A stretch of DNA of 64,000 bases, from positions 402,120 to 466,119 of the forward strand of contig JANLFL010000001.1 of NCBI GenBank assembly GCA_024655965.1. Reading direction: 5' to 3'. Positions 27,413-35,272 of this stretch are shown here, one piece after another. The position numbers and the translations under genes were made by a program. The notes under the pieces are model-generated. The model had not been told where the DNA came from, searched no databases, and was given only the letters and a program-made list of their open reading frames with translations. This stretch comes from Caldisericota bacterium (GTDB lineage Bacteria > Caldisericota > JANLFM01). How positions within the stretch are numbered: the first letter of the stretch is position 1; each line of letters starts with the position of its first letter.

Positions 27413-28054
27413 ATGGAACGGGAAAGCATGGAGATAAAGCAGGTCCTCGAGGAGAGACTCAGGGGAATCGAGGGGATTCTTGCGGTATCCTCCAAGTTCG
27501 GGGCGGATAACCAGCTTGAAGCTTTGAACCTGATCGTTGATAATTCCCGGAATTACTCTCAATGGAGGAGGGAGATCTCCCGCCTGGTTTCAGAAGTCCT
27601 GGGGGAGAGCCCGGATCCCGCCGTGATAAATGTCGCCATTTGGAATTCCCGGGACCTTGCTCAGAGCTGGGGGAGGCCAAAGGTCGACAAGGTCTCCTTC
27701 GAGACCTCCCCGGAGCACGCCCACGTAAAAGTTTGCCTTTCCTGGAGGGGGGACCACTTCTGGGGCGAGGCTTCCGGTCCTAACACTGCCGCTTTCGTTC
27801 GGATGCTCATCGCCCAGGCCACCCTTCGGGCTTTAGAGGGATTTTTGAAAGAGTCTTTCAGCCTTTCCCTCCTCGGATGCCAGGAACTAACAATGCAGGA
27901 CAGGACGCTGATCGTGGCATGCGTGAGCGTCTCCTCTTCCTATGGAGAGCAAACCTTAACGGGTTCCGCTTTTGTCAAAAATAATTACCTTGAAGCGGTT
28001 GTGAAGGCTACCCTCGATTCCTTGAACCGCATCTGGGGTAGAATTTCCATCTGA
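27413..28054 (+). CDS. Uncharacterised two-domain protein (paralogue of the 50176 gene)
   Basis: I do not recognise a named family. The 213-aa soluble protein has an N-terminal part with the pattern hydrophobic-strand, N-x-R-x-x-x-Q-x-x-R, helix, D-P-A-V-I-N-V-A-I. The C-terminal alpha/beta part runs from HVKVCLSWRGDHFWGEASG through AQATLRALEGFLKE to LTGSAFVKNNYLEAVVKATLDSLNRI. The same order of motifs, including the G-x-A tail strand and the AxLxxxNR ending, occurs in the protein encoded at 50176-50811, so the two are paralogues. It has its own extended -10 promoter and precedes metK by 73 bp. No membrane segment or catalytic motif is visible. Confidence 0.8.
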   Translation: MERESMEIKQVLEERLRGIEGILAVSSKFGADNQLEALNLIVDNSRNYSQWRREISRLVSEVLGESPDPAVINVAIWNSRDLAQSWGRPKVDKVSFETSPEHAHVKVCLSWRGDHFWGEASGPNTAAFVRMLIAQATLRALEGFLKESFSLSLLGCQELTMQDRTLIVACVSVSSSYGEQTLTGSAFVKNNYLEAVVKATLDSLNRIWGRISI

Positions 28055-28127
28055 TCGCCTTCCCTCTCCTACTTGTTTTAAGCCCAATTTTAGGTTATTT
28101 TATGAAAATCCTTATAGGAGGTCATAA

Positions 28128-29330
28128 ATGAACCAGGAAAAATATTTATTTACCTCCGAATCAGTTACTGAGGGACATCCCGACAAGATAGCGGATCAGA
28201 TTTCGGACGCTATCCTCGATGAAATATTGATTCAGGATCCAAGAGCCAGGGTCGCCTGTGAAGTGATGGTTTCTACTGGTTTGGTTTTCGTTGCCGGTGA
28301 GATTACCACCTCGGCAATGGTGGATTACCCGGATGTAGTAAGGAGAACTGTAAGGGAGATTGGATACAATTCCCCCGAGCTTGGCTTTGATGCCTCCACT
28401 TGTGCGGTCTTGATTTCCCTCGATAAGCAGTCCCCGGATATCGCCATGGGGGTCGATAAATCCCAAGAGGTAAGGTTCGGACTGGCGAAAGACCAATATG
28501 ATGAGATCGGGGCTGGGGACTCCGGGATGGTTGTCGGCTATGCCTGCAATGAGACCCATGCTTTAATGCCCCTCCCCATCTTCCTTGCTCACCAGCTTTC
28601 CTTTGCCCTTGCCGAGGAGAGGAAAAGTGGTCGACTTCCATACCTCAGGCCGGATGGGAAAACCCAGGTGACGGTTGAATACAGGAAGAACGCCCCCTAC
28701 AGGGTGCATACAATAATAGTGTCCACCCAGCACGACGAGCCGATCTCTCACGATTACGAACGCCTCCAAAGCGACATCAAAGAGAGGGTGATTAAAAGGG
28801 TCATTCCCCCGGAACTCCTGGATGAAAACACCCTAATTTATGTAAACCCGACGGGGAAATTCGTCATCGGGGGACCCGTGGCGGACGTGGGGTTAACGGG
28901 AAGGAAAATCATCCAGGACACCTACGGGGGGAGGGGCGCTCATGGAGGTGGTTGCTTCTCGGGAAAGGATCCCACCAAGGTTGATCGTTCCGGGGCTTAC
29001 ATGGCCCGCTACATTGCCAAGAACGTTGTTGCTGCAGGCTTGGCCGAGGTCTTCGAGATCCAGGTTTCTTACGCCATTGGAGTGGCCCGGCCGGTCTCGG
29101 TTTTCATTGACAGTTTTGGCACGGCGAAGGTGCCTGAGGAGAAAATTCAAAAAGCAATCTTAAAAGTCTTCGATCTCCGCCCCAAAGCGATTATTGATCA
29201 ATTGAATCTGCTCAGGCCAATATATCGGAAAACCGCCGCTTACGGTCATTTCGGAAGGACCGACGTTCTTTTCCCCTGGGAAAAAACTGATAAAACCGAG
29301 GACCTTTTAAGAGAGGTTAAAAATTTATGA
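28128..29330 (+). CDS. metK: S-adenosylmethionine synthetase
   Basis: The enzyme makes SAM from methionine and ATP. The 400-aa protein shows [20 protein letters not shown] at the N-terminus, [16 protein letters not shown] (the ATP/methionine loop region), [28 protein letters not shown] and the C-terminal YGHFGR. The ATG is preceded by AGGAGG. The 73-bp upstream gap is too short for a SAM riboswitch, and none is seen. It overlaps the AspRS gene by 4 nt. Confidence 0.98.
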   Translation: MNQEKYLFTSESVTEGHPDKIADQISDAILDEILIQDPRARVACEVMVSTGLVFVAGEITTSAMVDYPDVVRRTVREIGYNSPELGFDASTCAVLISLDKQSPDIAMGVDKSQEVRFGLAKDQYDEIGAGDSGMVVGYACNETHALMPLPIFLAHQLSFALAEERKSGRLPYLRPDGKTQVTVEYRKNAPYRVHTIIVSTQHDEPISHDYERLQSDIKERVIKRVIPPELLDENTLIYVNPTGKFVIGGPVADVGLTGRKIIQDTYGGRGAHGGGCFSGKDPTKVDRSGAYMARYIAKNVVAAGLAEVFEIQVSYAIGVARPVSVFIDSFGTAKVPEEKIQKAILKVFDLRPKAIIDQLNLLRPIYRKTAAYGHFGRTDVLFPWEKTDKTEDLLREVKNL

Positions 29331-30619
29331 AAAAGACCGATTCCCGCTCTCTGAAAAGCTTCATCGGCGAAAAAGTGATCCTTGAAGGTTGGGTGCATCG
29401 CATCAGGGATATGGGTGCTTTTGCCTTTCTCCTTCTTCGGGACCCCTGGGATGTTATCCAGGTTGTTGTCCCCCAGGCTGAAACCGTGAGGGACATCCCG
29501 TTGGAGAGCGCAGTAAGGATTCAAGGGGAGGTCATCAGTGAACCCCGCGCGCCCCAGGGCTTTGAGGTTCATTCTCTTTCCATCTCCCTCCTTTCGCCCG
29601 CAATTGAAATTCCCCCATTTGAATTAAATAAAAAGGACCTTGAGGTGAGCCTAAGCCTGATTCTTGACCACCGACCCCTCAGCTTGAGACACCCAAAGCA
29701 GAGGGCGATTTTCCGAATCGAAGGCGAATTCGTGAACTCCTTCCGGAATTTCCTCCGACAGGAGGGCTTCACGGAGATTTTTTCCCCCAAAATCGTGGCC
29801 ACGGGAACGGAGGGGGGCGCATCCCTCTTCCCTATCGATTACCTCGGGAAAAAAGCTTACCTTGCTCAAAGCCCCCAATTTTATAAGCAAATGATGGTGG
29901 GAGTATTCGGGAGGGTGTTTGAAGTTGGTCACGTCTACCGGGCCGAACCCCATGCCACCTCCAGGCACATCAACGAATATCTGAGCCTCGACTACGAGAT
30001 GGGCTTCATTGAAAACGAACAGGATGTGATGAAAGTTGAAACTCGCCTCCTTGCTTATGCCCTTTCCAGGATAAAGGAGAATTGCGCCAGGGAAATCGAG
30101 CTTCTAAAAGCAAAAATCCCCGATCCCCCCGAGGAAATTCCCCAGCTCACCCTGGCCCAGGCAAAGGAGGTCTTAAGGAAGGAGTTCGGAAAGGACCTCA
30201 ATGAAGAGGACGATTTAGATCCCGAGGGGGAAAAGTTCCTCAGCGAATTTGCCTTGAAGGAATTCAAGTCGGAGTTCCTTTTCCTCACAAGCTACCCCGT
30301 CTCCCTTCGACCCATGTACGCCATGCCCGATCGGGAAAACCCGTCCCTAACCCGGAGCTTCGACCTCCTCTTCCGGGGGATGGAAGTCACCACCGGAGGA
30401 CAGCGAATCCACGAATACCAGATGCTGGTTTCTAATATCCGGAAATTCGGCCTTGACCCCGATGTTTTCGGGTTCTATCTGGAGCCCTTCAAGTTTGGGA
30501 TGCCCCCTCATGGGGGGCTGGCCATTGGCGCGGAAAGAATAACCGCCAGGCTCCTCGGGCTGGAAAATATAAGGCAGGCCTGCCTTTTCCCCCGCGATGT
30601 CAATCGCTTGACCCCCTGA
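29327..30619 (+). CDS. aspS: Aspartyl-tRNA synthetase, archaeal-type (probably non-discriminating)
   Basis: This is a class IIb synthetase. At 430 aa it is much shorter than the bacterial AspRS (about 590 aa) and lacks the bacterial GAD insertion. It has an N-terminal OB-fold ([23 protein letters not shown]), motif 2 [19 protein letters not shown], the archaeal-type block [26 protein letters not shown] and motif 3 [28 protein letters not shown]. Enzymes of this type often charge both tRNA-Asp and tRNA-Asn, with GatCAB then converting Asp-tRNA-Asn. That specificity is inferred from the family, and no gat genes are in this window. A possible alternative is AsnRS, but the motifs favour AspRS. 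Confidence 0.92.
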   Translation: MKKTDSRSLKSFIGEKVILEGWVHRIRDMGAFAFLLLRDPWDVIQVVVPQAETVRDIPLESAVRIQGEVISEPRAPQGFEVHSLSISLLSPAIEIPPFELNKKDLEVSLSLILDHRPLSLRHPKQRAIFRIEGEFVNSFRNFLRQEGFTEIFSPKIVATGTEGGASLFPIDYLGKKAYLAQSPQFYKQMMVGVFGRVFEVGHVYRAEPHATSRHINEYLSLDYEMGFIENEQDVMKVETRLLAYALSRIKENCAREIELLKAKIPDPPEEIPQLTLAQAKEVLRKEFGKDLNEEDDLDPEGEKFLSEFALKEFKSEFLFLTSYPVSLRPMYAMPDRENPSLTRSFDLLFRGMEVTTGGQRIHEYQMLVSNIRKFGLDPDVFGFYLEPFKFGMPPHGGLAIGAERITARLLGLENIRQACLFPRDVNRLTP

Positions 30620-30671
30620 CTTGTCCCGCCTGCCTTCTTGTCTTTACAATAGTGAAAAAGGAGGGAATGGA

Positions 30672-30896
30672 ATGAAAGCGTACGTTCTTATTGATGCAGA
30701 AGTCGGGTCAATTCCTCACGTCCAGAAAGAACTTCTCGCTCTTCCAGAGGTGAAGGTGGCCGATGTGGTGACCGGGCCTTACGATGTGATTGCGGTGGTG
30801 GAAAGCGAGGATCCCTCGGTGATGTCCAACCTGATTACTTCCAAGATCCACCAGATTGAGGGCGTGGTCGCCACAATGACCTGCATGGTCATGTGA
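30672..30896 (+). CDS. Stand-alone Lrp/AsnC ligand-binding (RAM) domain protein
   Basis: The 74-aa protein starts MKAYVLIDAEVGSI and matches the regulation-of-amino-acid-metabolism domain of Lrp/AsnC proteins, including the central TGPYDVIAVVE. It has no DNA-binding domain. Such free domains form oligomers that bind amino acids or modulate Lrp-type regulators. A longer TTG-initiated reading exists, but the ATG at 30672 with AAAGGAGGG upstream is preferred. It follows AspRS closely and converges with the 30889 gene, overlapping it by 8 nt. Confidence 0.88.
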   Translation: MKAYVLIDAEVGSIPHVQKELLALPEVKVADVVTGPYDVIAVVESEDPSVMSNLITSKIHQIEGVVATMTCMVM

Positions 30897-31431
30897 AGTC
30901 AGCCTCTTCTTGAATTGATTTCATCTCCTGGGCGATTAGCTCCTCCCATTTTTCCCAGGAGGACCAGCCCGTTTTGCAAAGTCGAATCCTCTGCTCGTAA
31001 TCCTCCGCAACCCACCTTAATAGTCCTCGGAACATCCTCGAGGGATGAGCTGCACCCTGGGCGAGGACTTCCTGGGGGACTCCAAGGCTGTTCAAGTATT
31101 GGGCAAAGGATTTTTCCAGGAGGGATTGAAGCGGATCTCCAATTGTGCGGACCTGAAAGTTATACCCCTTTTCAAAGAGAAAAGCCCTGAACTCTCGAAA
31201 AAGGGGGCCCTGGCAGACGACGATTTGCTCCCGGGCTCGGACCTTTAGCCTTCCCATGAGGTTTTTTGCCAGGCTCCTGGCCTTTAAAAGGTAAGAGCCC
31301 TTCTTGAATTCCTCCTGAAAGAAGGAGACGGGGATGATTCCCGTGAGAAATTCTTCAGTTTCCCTTCGCAGAGCGCCGATCAAAACTCCCCCTATCGGGC
31401 AACCCCATCCGGAATCATCGATTTCCAGCAT
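30889..31431 (-). CDS. Uncharacterised protein with RNase H-like N-terminal motif
   Basis: I do not recognise a named family. The 180-aa protein begins LEIDDSGWGCPIGGVLIGAL, which resembles the I-D-E-A-G-R-G-P-x-x-G-P-V-V motif of RNase HII, so an RNase H-like fold is possible. A second conserved-looking region is REQIVVCQGPLFREFRAFLFEKGYNF, and the middle has IGDPLQSLLEKSFAQYLNSLGVP. No membrane segments are present. Its start lies 17 nt inside the uracil-DNA glycosylase gene, so the two are coupled. The protein may support DNA repair, by association only. Confidence 0.7.
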   Translation of the reverse strand: MLEIDDSGWGCPIGGVLIGALRRETEEFLTGIIPVSFFQEEFKKGSYLLKARSLAKNLMGRLKVRAREQIVVCQGPLFREFRAFLFEKGYNFQVRTIGDPLQSLLEKSFAQYLNSLGVPQEVLAQGAAHPSRMFRGLLRWVAEDYEQRIRLCKTGWSSWEKWEELIAQEMKSIQEEADFT

Positions 31432-32023
31432 CGGTTAACTCCTCGATGTAACTCAAAGCCCTCTTCAGCCTTAACCTGTTTTCCTCAAAATTCAACCACC
31501 TGCTCGCTCCCGAGGGGTGAGGGAGAGGGATCCAGATCATTCCCTCCTTTTTAAAGGTCCTCCCCACTCCTTCCTCCAGTTTTTCAATTTTAAGGAGGAT
31601 TTTTAATGCCAATTTCCCCACAAGTAGTATGACTTTGGGCGATATTATTTCAATTTCCTTAAAAAGGAAGGGCAGGCAGAGGGCTAACTCCTCTTTCGAG
31701 GGGGAACGATCCCCTTCGCCCCTGGGATTTTTCCCCGGGTAGCATTTTGTGACCGAGGTCATGTAAACCGAAGCGCGGAACTCTTTCTCCTCATAACCCG
31801 CCTCCTTTAGCCAGCGAAAAAGGGTCCTTCCTGCCCTTCCCGAGAATGGAAGTCCCGTTTCCAACTCCACTTTCCCGGGGGCCTGCCCGATAAGCATCCA
31901 GGTGGAAGGATAGACAGGGGAAAAAACCGGTTGTGGATTTGGGATGGATCCCTTCTCCTGGCATTTCCTGCAGGACCTGATTTTGCCAACGAGCCCCAAA
32001 AGGAGATCCTCAGTTTGATTCAT
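31415..32023 (-). CDS. Uracil-DNA glycosylase superfamily protein (4Fe-4S type)
   Basis: The 202-aa protein carries the glycosylase motif A as GQAPGKVELETGLPFSGRAGRTL and motif B near PLPHPSGASRW. Four cysteines in the family positions (CRKC near residue 18, TKCYPGKNP, and LALCLPFL) suggest an iron-sulfur cluster like that of family 4 enzymes. It removes uracil or a related deaminated base from DNA. Motif A has Gln rather than the Glu of GEAPG in typical family 4, so it may be a sub-family with different activity. It is coupled to the uncharacterised 30889 gene. Confidence 0.83.
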   Translation of the reverse strand: MNQTEDLLLGLVGKIRSCRKCQEKGSIPNPQPVFSPVYPSTWMLIGQAPGKVELETGLPFSGRAGRTLFRWLKEAGYEEKEFRASVYMTSVTKCYPGKNPRGEGDRSPSKEELALCLPFLFKEIEIISPKVILLVGKLALKILLKIEKLEEGVGRTFKKEGMIWIPLPHPSGASRWLNFEENRLRLKRALSYIEELTDAGNR

Positions 32024-32903
32024 CGGGAATTTTCCAGGAAGGCCAGAATTTTAAAAGAATTTCGGATAAAGGAACGATCCTGATCCCCTCTTTATTCCAT
32101 AAGTCAACTCCCTCTTTAAGGAGGGAAATAATGTCCTTGGTGTAAATGTGGATGATCCCAATTGCTGAACCTTTTCTTTTGGCAATTTCCCCGAGTTTCC
32201 TCATGTTTTCCCGGATCGCCTTGGGGTTGGTGTCGTGGTCCAGGGATAGGTCATTTTCCAAGACTGGTATCCCAATTTGATTCCCGAGCTCCCTGGCAAC
32301 GGATTTTGGGGTCACCCGGGAGTCGAGGAAAAACAACCCCCTCTCTTTGAGGTAAGAGAGAATTGCCCCCATCACCCTTCGATCCTCCGTAACCTTCGTC
32401 CCCATGTGGTTGTTCATGCCTATTGCTCCCGGCACATCGTAAAGGTCAGCCTCGACCTGTTTTTTTACCTCCTCGTCGCTCATGGAAGAAAGGATTGCCC
32501 CCGGGCCCAGCCAGTCGTTACCCTTGTGCGATTCCATTGGGCAGTGAAGGATCACCTCTTTCCCATGTCTTTTTGCTTCCAGCGCTACATCCCGGGAATA
32601 TTTCAGAGAGGGCATGACCGAAATCGTCAGGGGAAACGGAAGGGAAAAAGCCATCCTCGATTGTTGGAGGTTGTAACCGTTGTCATCGACCACGATTGAA
32701 ATTAAAGGGACCTCCAGTTCAGGGTTTGAGGGGGTGTAAGTGTTTGAAGGGGTAATTTTCCCCGTCCCAATAACCTGTTCAAGGTCAAATCCTATAAGGG
32801 GGTTTGGGGAAGGGCGAAGGATGAAAAACAAAATCAGGGCCAGGGCAAGGACACCGGCGATAATTAATAAAACAGATAGAACCCCCTTTTTTACCTTTAT
32901 CAC
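32010..32903 (-). CDS. Divergent polysaccharide deacetylase (YibQ/DUF610) family
   Basis: The 297-aa protein has one N-terminal membrane anchor (residues about 8-30) followed by a short spacer with NTYTPSNP. The catalytic-like domain starts at PLISIVVDDNGYNLQQSRMAFSLP and shows NNHMGTKVTEDRRVM and FFLDSRVTPKSVA. These are the landmarks of the divergent polysaccharide deacetylase family, whose substrate is unknown; cell-envelope polysaccharide is likely. The start is GTG. The 3' end overlaps the glycosylase gene by 14 nt. It is divergent from degV. Confidence 0.85.
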   Translation of the reverse strand: MIKVKKGVLSVLLIIAGVLALALILFFILRPSPNPLIGFDLEQVIGTGKITPSNTYTPSNPELEVPLISIVVDDNGYNLQQSRMAFSLPFPLTISVMPSLKYSRDVALEAKRHGKEVILHCPMESHKGNDWLGPGAILSSMSDEEVKKQVEADLYDVPGAIGMNNHMGTKVTEDRRVMGAILSYLKERGLFFLDSRVTPKSVARELGNQIGIPVLENDLSLDHDTNPKAIRENMRKLGEIAKRKGSAIGIIHIYTKDIISLLKEGVDLWNKEGIRIVPLSEILLKFWPSWKIPDESN

Positions 32904-33012
32904 CTTTCCTTGATAACCCCCGGGAACTTTGCCATTTTCTTGGGAGTCAAAATTAAAACCTACTTGAATTTATAACATTTTTATAAAAGCGGGGTTAGAA
33001 AGAGGAAAAAGC

Positions 33013-33903
33013 ATGAAAAAAGTGAGGATTGTGACTGACTCAACTTGTTATCTTCCCCCGGAGATACTTGGAGAGTATCCCGAGCTTTCCGTGGTCCCCC
33101 TTTACGTGAGCTTCGGCGAAGAGAGCTTTAAAGAGGGCGTGGGCCTGAAAACAGAGCAGTTCTTTTTTAAATTAAAAGAATCGAGAGCCCTTCCCACTTC
33201 CTCCCAGCCCTCCGTGGGGGATTTTCTCGAAGTTTATAAACCGCTGGTCGAGGAGGGATCGGCAATTATCTCCATTCATATTTCCTCAAAACTTTCCGGC
33301 ACGGTCGATTCCGCCCAGCAGGCAGCCCAAATTTTGGGAGGGGAAATCGAGGTCATTGATTCCCTGTTTACGGGGATGGGACTTGGCTTTATGGTCCTTG
33401 AAGCCCTTAGGGCGGAAAGAAAAGGAGCGACGAAGGAGGAGATCGTTTCCCGGGTTATGGCCGTGCGAGATGGGATTACGGTGATCTTTGTCGTCGATAC
33501 CCTCGAATACCTCCACAAGGGGGGTAGGATCGGGGGGGCTCAGGCCCTTCTGGGAACCCTCTTAAAAATTAAGCCCATTCTTTTCTTAAAGGAAGGAAGG
33601 ATCGATGTCCTGGAAAAGGTTAGGACTCAGATTGCGGCTCGGGAAAGGATGATCTCCATTCTTGAGGAAATCAGAAAAGAGAGCCCCGGGGCAAAAATGA
33701 GAATTGCCATTCATGAAGCTCAAGCGCAACAGGAAGCTCGGGAGGTTTTAGAAAGCCTTAAGGAAAAACTAAGGCCCGAGGAGATTTTTATATCCTCCTT
33801 GGGCCCTGTTCTTGCTACGCATACCGGGCCAGGGCTCCTCGGTTTTGCCTGTTTTCTGGAGGACGAAAAGGGAATCATCCCATCCTGGGGGAGCAGGCAT
33901 TAG
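33013..33903 (+). CDS. DegV family fatty-acid-binding protein
   Basis: DegV/FakB proteins hold a fatty acid for the kinase FakA. The 296-aa protein has the N-terminal VRIVTDSTCYLPP, TSQPSVGDF, the HISSKLSGT lipid-binding block and the C-terminal TGPGLLGFACF. The ATG follows an AGAAAGAGGA ribosome site. It is a single gene between two oppositely oriented genes, ending 4 nt into the PIG-L gene. fakA is not in this window. Confidence 0.93.
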   Translation: MKKVRIVTDSTCYLPPEILGEYPELSVVPLYVSFGEESFKEGVGLKTEQFFFKLKESRALPTSSQPSVGDFLEVYKPLVEEGSAIISIHISSKLSGTVDSAQQAAQILGGEIEVIDSLFTGMGLGFMVLEALRAERKGATKEEIVSRVMAVRDGITVIFVVDTLEYLHKGGRIGGAQALLGTLLKIKPILFLKEGRIDVLEKVRTQIAARERMISILEEIRKESPGAKMRIAIHEAQAQQEAREVLESLKEKLRPEEIFISSLGPVLATHTGPGLLGFACFLEDEKGIIPSWGSRH

Positions 33904-35213
33904 GGAAAGGACAAAACCCAGCAAGCGCTGCGGTCGATATTCACCCAGAATCTGGAGGACACCTCCAGGACCATCAACTCAGGTCTTTCCATCGGGAGGA
34001 AAACCTGAATTTCCTTCCCGGATCTCTTGATTTCCCCCCCTGATTTGGGGAGGTTGTGAAAGGAATCCTTGAAAAATATGGGGGTCCAGAGGCCGTTCTT
34101 AAAAAAGAGGATGTGGATTTCCAGATCGAAGGAAGAAGGGAATGAACCCAGAGTTTCAATTTTTAGCTTCAATCCGTTTTGCCAGGAAAAAGAAAGGGAT
34201 TTGAAATCCGCCCCTCTAAAGATCGTCCTCCAGAAGGTATCCCCCGAGGGTTCCAAAACCGTGAGGTTGCTTAAAACCACCATTTCTTTTTCCAGACAAA
34301 AGATTTCGTTAGGGCGGAGGAAGGAAAAGAGGTATCCCGAGAGAATCCTCAATTGACTCTTGTATTCCTTCAGCGCTGAATCCTTTTTTGAAATACTTTC
34401 CGCAGACAGGGGAAAGGAAACCCAGGAAAGGGCTTGATCCTGCAGGGTTGGAGGAGGAATGAGGAGGGAAGAGGATTTCCCTTTCTGGCCGGGCCAGTTG
34501 CCCCTGTGAACCAAGTAGGAAACGAGGACGGGTTCTTTGGGGAAATACCCTTTTCCCTGGTTTAATGCCATCCGGATGAAAGCGGCCCCGGCTCTATGAT
34601 CTGGGTGGGAATCGTATGGAGAGGGGAGAAAAACGAAGTCCCATGTCCTCAAGGACAGGACTTTCAGGAGATCCTCAAGCAGGGATTCGCCAGAAAAAAG
34701 GGCCTCGGGGTCGAAGGAGTTGGAAAAGGGGGTCCTGTTCGCCTGGAGCGGCTTGCTGAAAAAGGGGCTATCTTTTGACCAGTTTTCCCTCAATAAGGCA
34801 GTAAGGCTTCTATCCGGGTACCCCAAAAAAATCATTTCCGGGTTTGAAAGGCCCAGGTCTTGGAGGGCTTTCTTTGTTTCCCTCTGCCGTTCGTAGCCGA
34901 ACCTCAAATATTCCTCGGGTTTGAGGAGGTTGGAGCCCTCCTCTTCCTCTAAGGCCCACTCGAAGTTCTCCCCGTTTGTCAGGTACAGGAAGGTCAGGTG
35001 ACAATCCGTTTGCTGAAGGTAGGAGATCAGCCCCCCGGCGGAAATTACCTCGTCGTCGGGGTGTGGGAGGATGAACAGGACGTTCCCGTGATCGGGAGGG
35101 CTGAAAGGCACGGGATTGAATTCCTTTTCCCGGGGTGCCATTGCGAAACCGACCCCTACCGCGATTAAAGTAAGGGAGAGCAAAATTATTACCGCGACCC
35201 TCCGTCGATTCAT
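33900..35213 (-). CDS. PIG-L (LmbE-like) deacetylase with extra C-terminal domain
   Basis: The 437-aa protein has an N-terminal membrane anchor (residues 6-25) and a PIG-L catalytic domain with the zinc-binding LFILPHPDDEVISAGGLI (near residues 45-62) and the later PSPYDSHPDHRAGAAFI. This family removes N-acetyl groups from GlcNAc-containing conjugates. About 150 residues after the catalytic domain (from LSNLTVLEPSG) are beta-rich and likely extracytoplasmic. The protein is probably tethered outside or at the membrane. The substrate is not known. Confidence 0.88.
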   Translation of the reverse strand: MNRRRVAVIILLSLTLIAVGVGFAMAPREKEFNPVPFSPPDHGNVLFILPHPDDEVISAGGLISYLQQTDCHLTFLYLTNGENFEWALEEEEGSNLLKPEEYLRFGYERQRETKKALQDLGLSNPEMIFLGYPDRSLTALLRENWSKDSPFFSKPLQANRTPFSNSFDPEALFSGESLLEDLLKVLSLRTWDFVFLPSPYDSHPDHRAGAAFIRMALNQGKGYFPKEPVLVSYLVHRGNWPGQKGKSSSLLIPPPTLQDQALSWVSFPLSAESISKKDSALKEYKSQLRILSGYLFSFLRPNEIFCLEKEMVVLSNLTVLEPSGDTFWRTIFRGADFKSLSFSWQNGLKLKIETLGSFPSSFDLEIHILFFKNGLWTPIFFKDSFHNLPKSGGEIKRSGKEIQVFLPMERPELMVLEVSSRFWVNIDRSACWVLSFP

Positions 35214-35272
35214 GGGGATATTTTAACTTTTTTTCCCTTTGGTTATCATAAAGGCGAAGGGAGGAATGACGA

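Noticed and set aside
28055-28127. SAM riboswitch upstream of metK
   Set aside because: The 73-bp gap is too short and contains none of the S-box core sequences.
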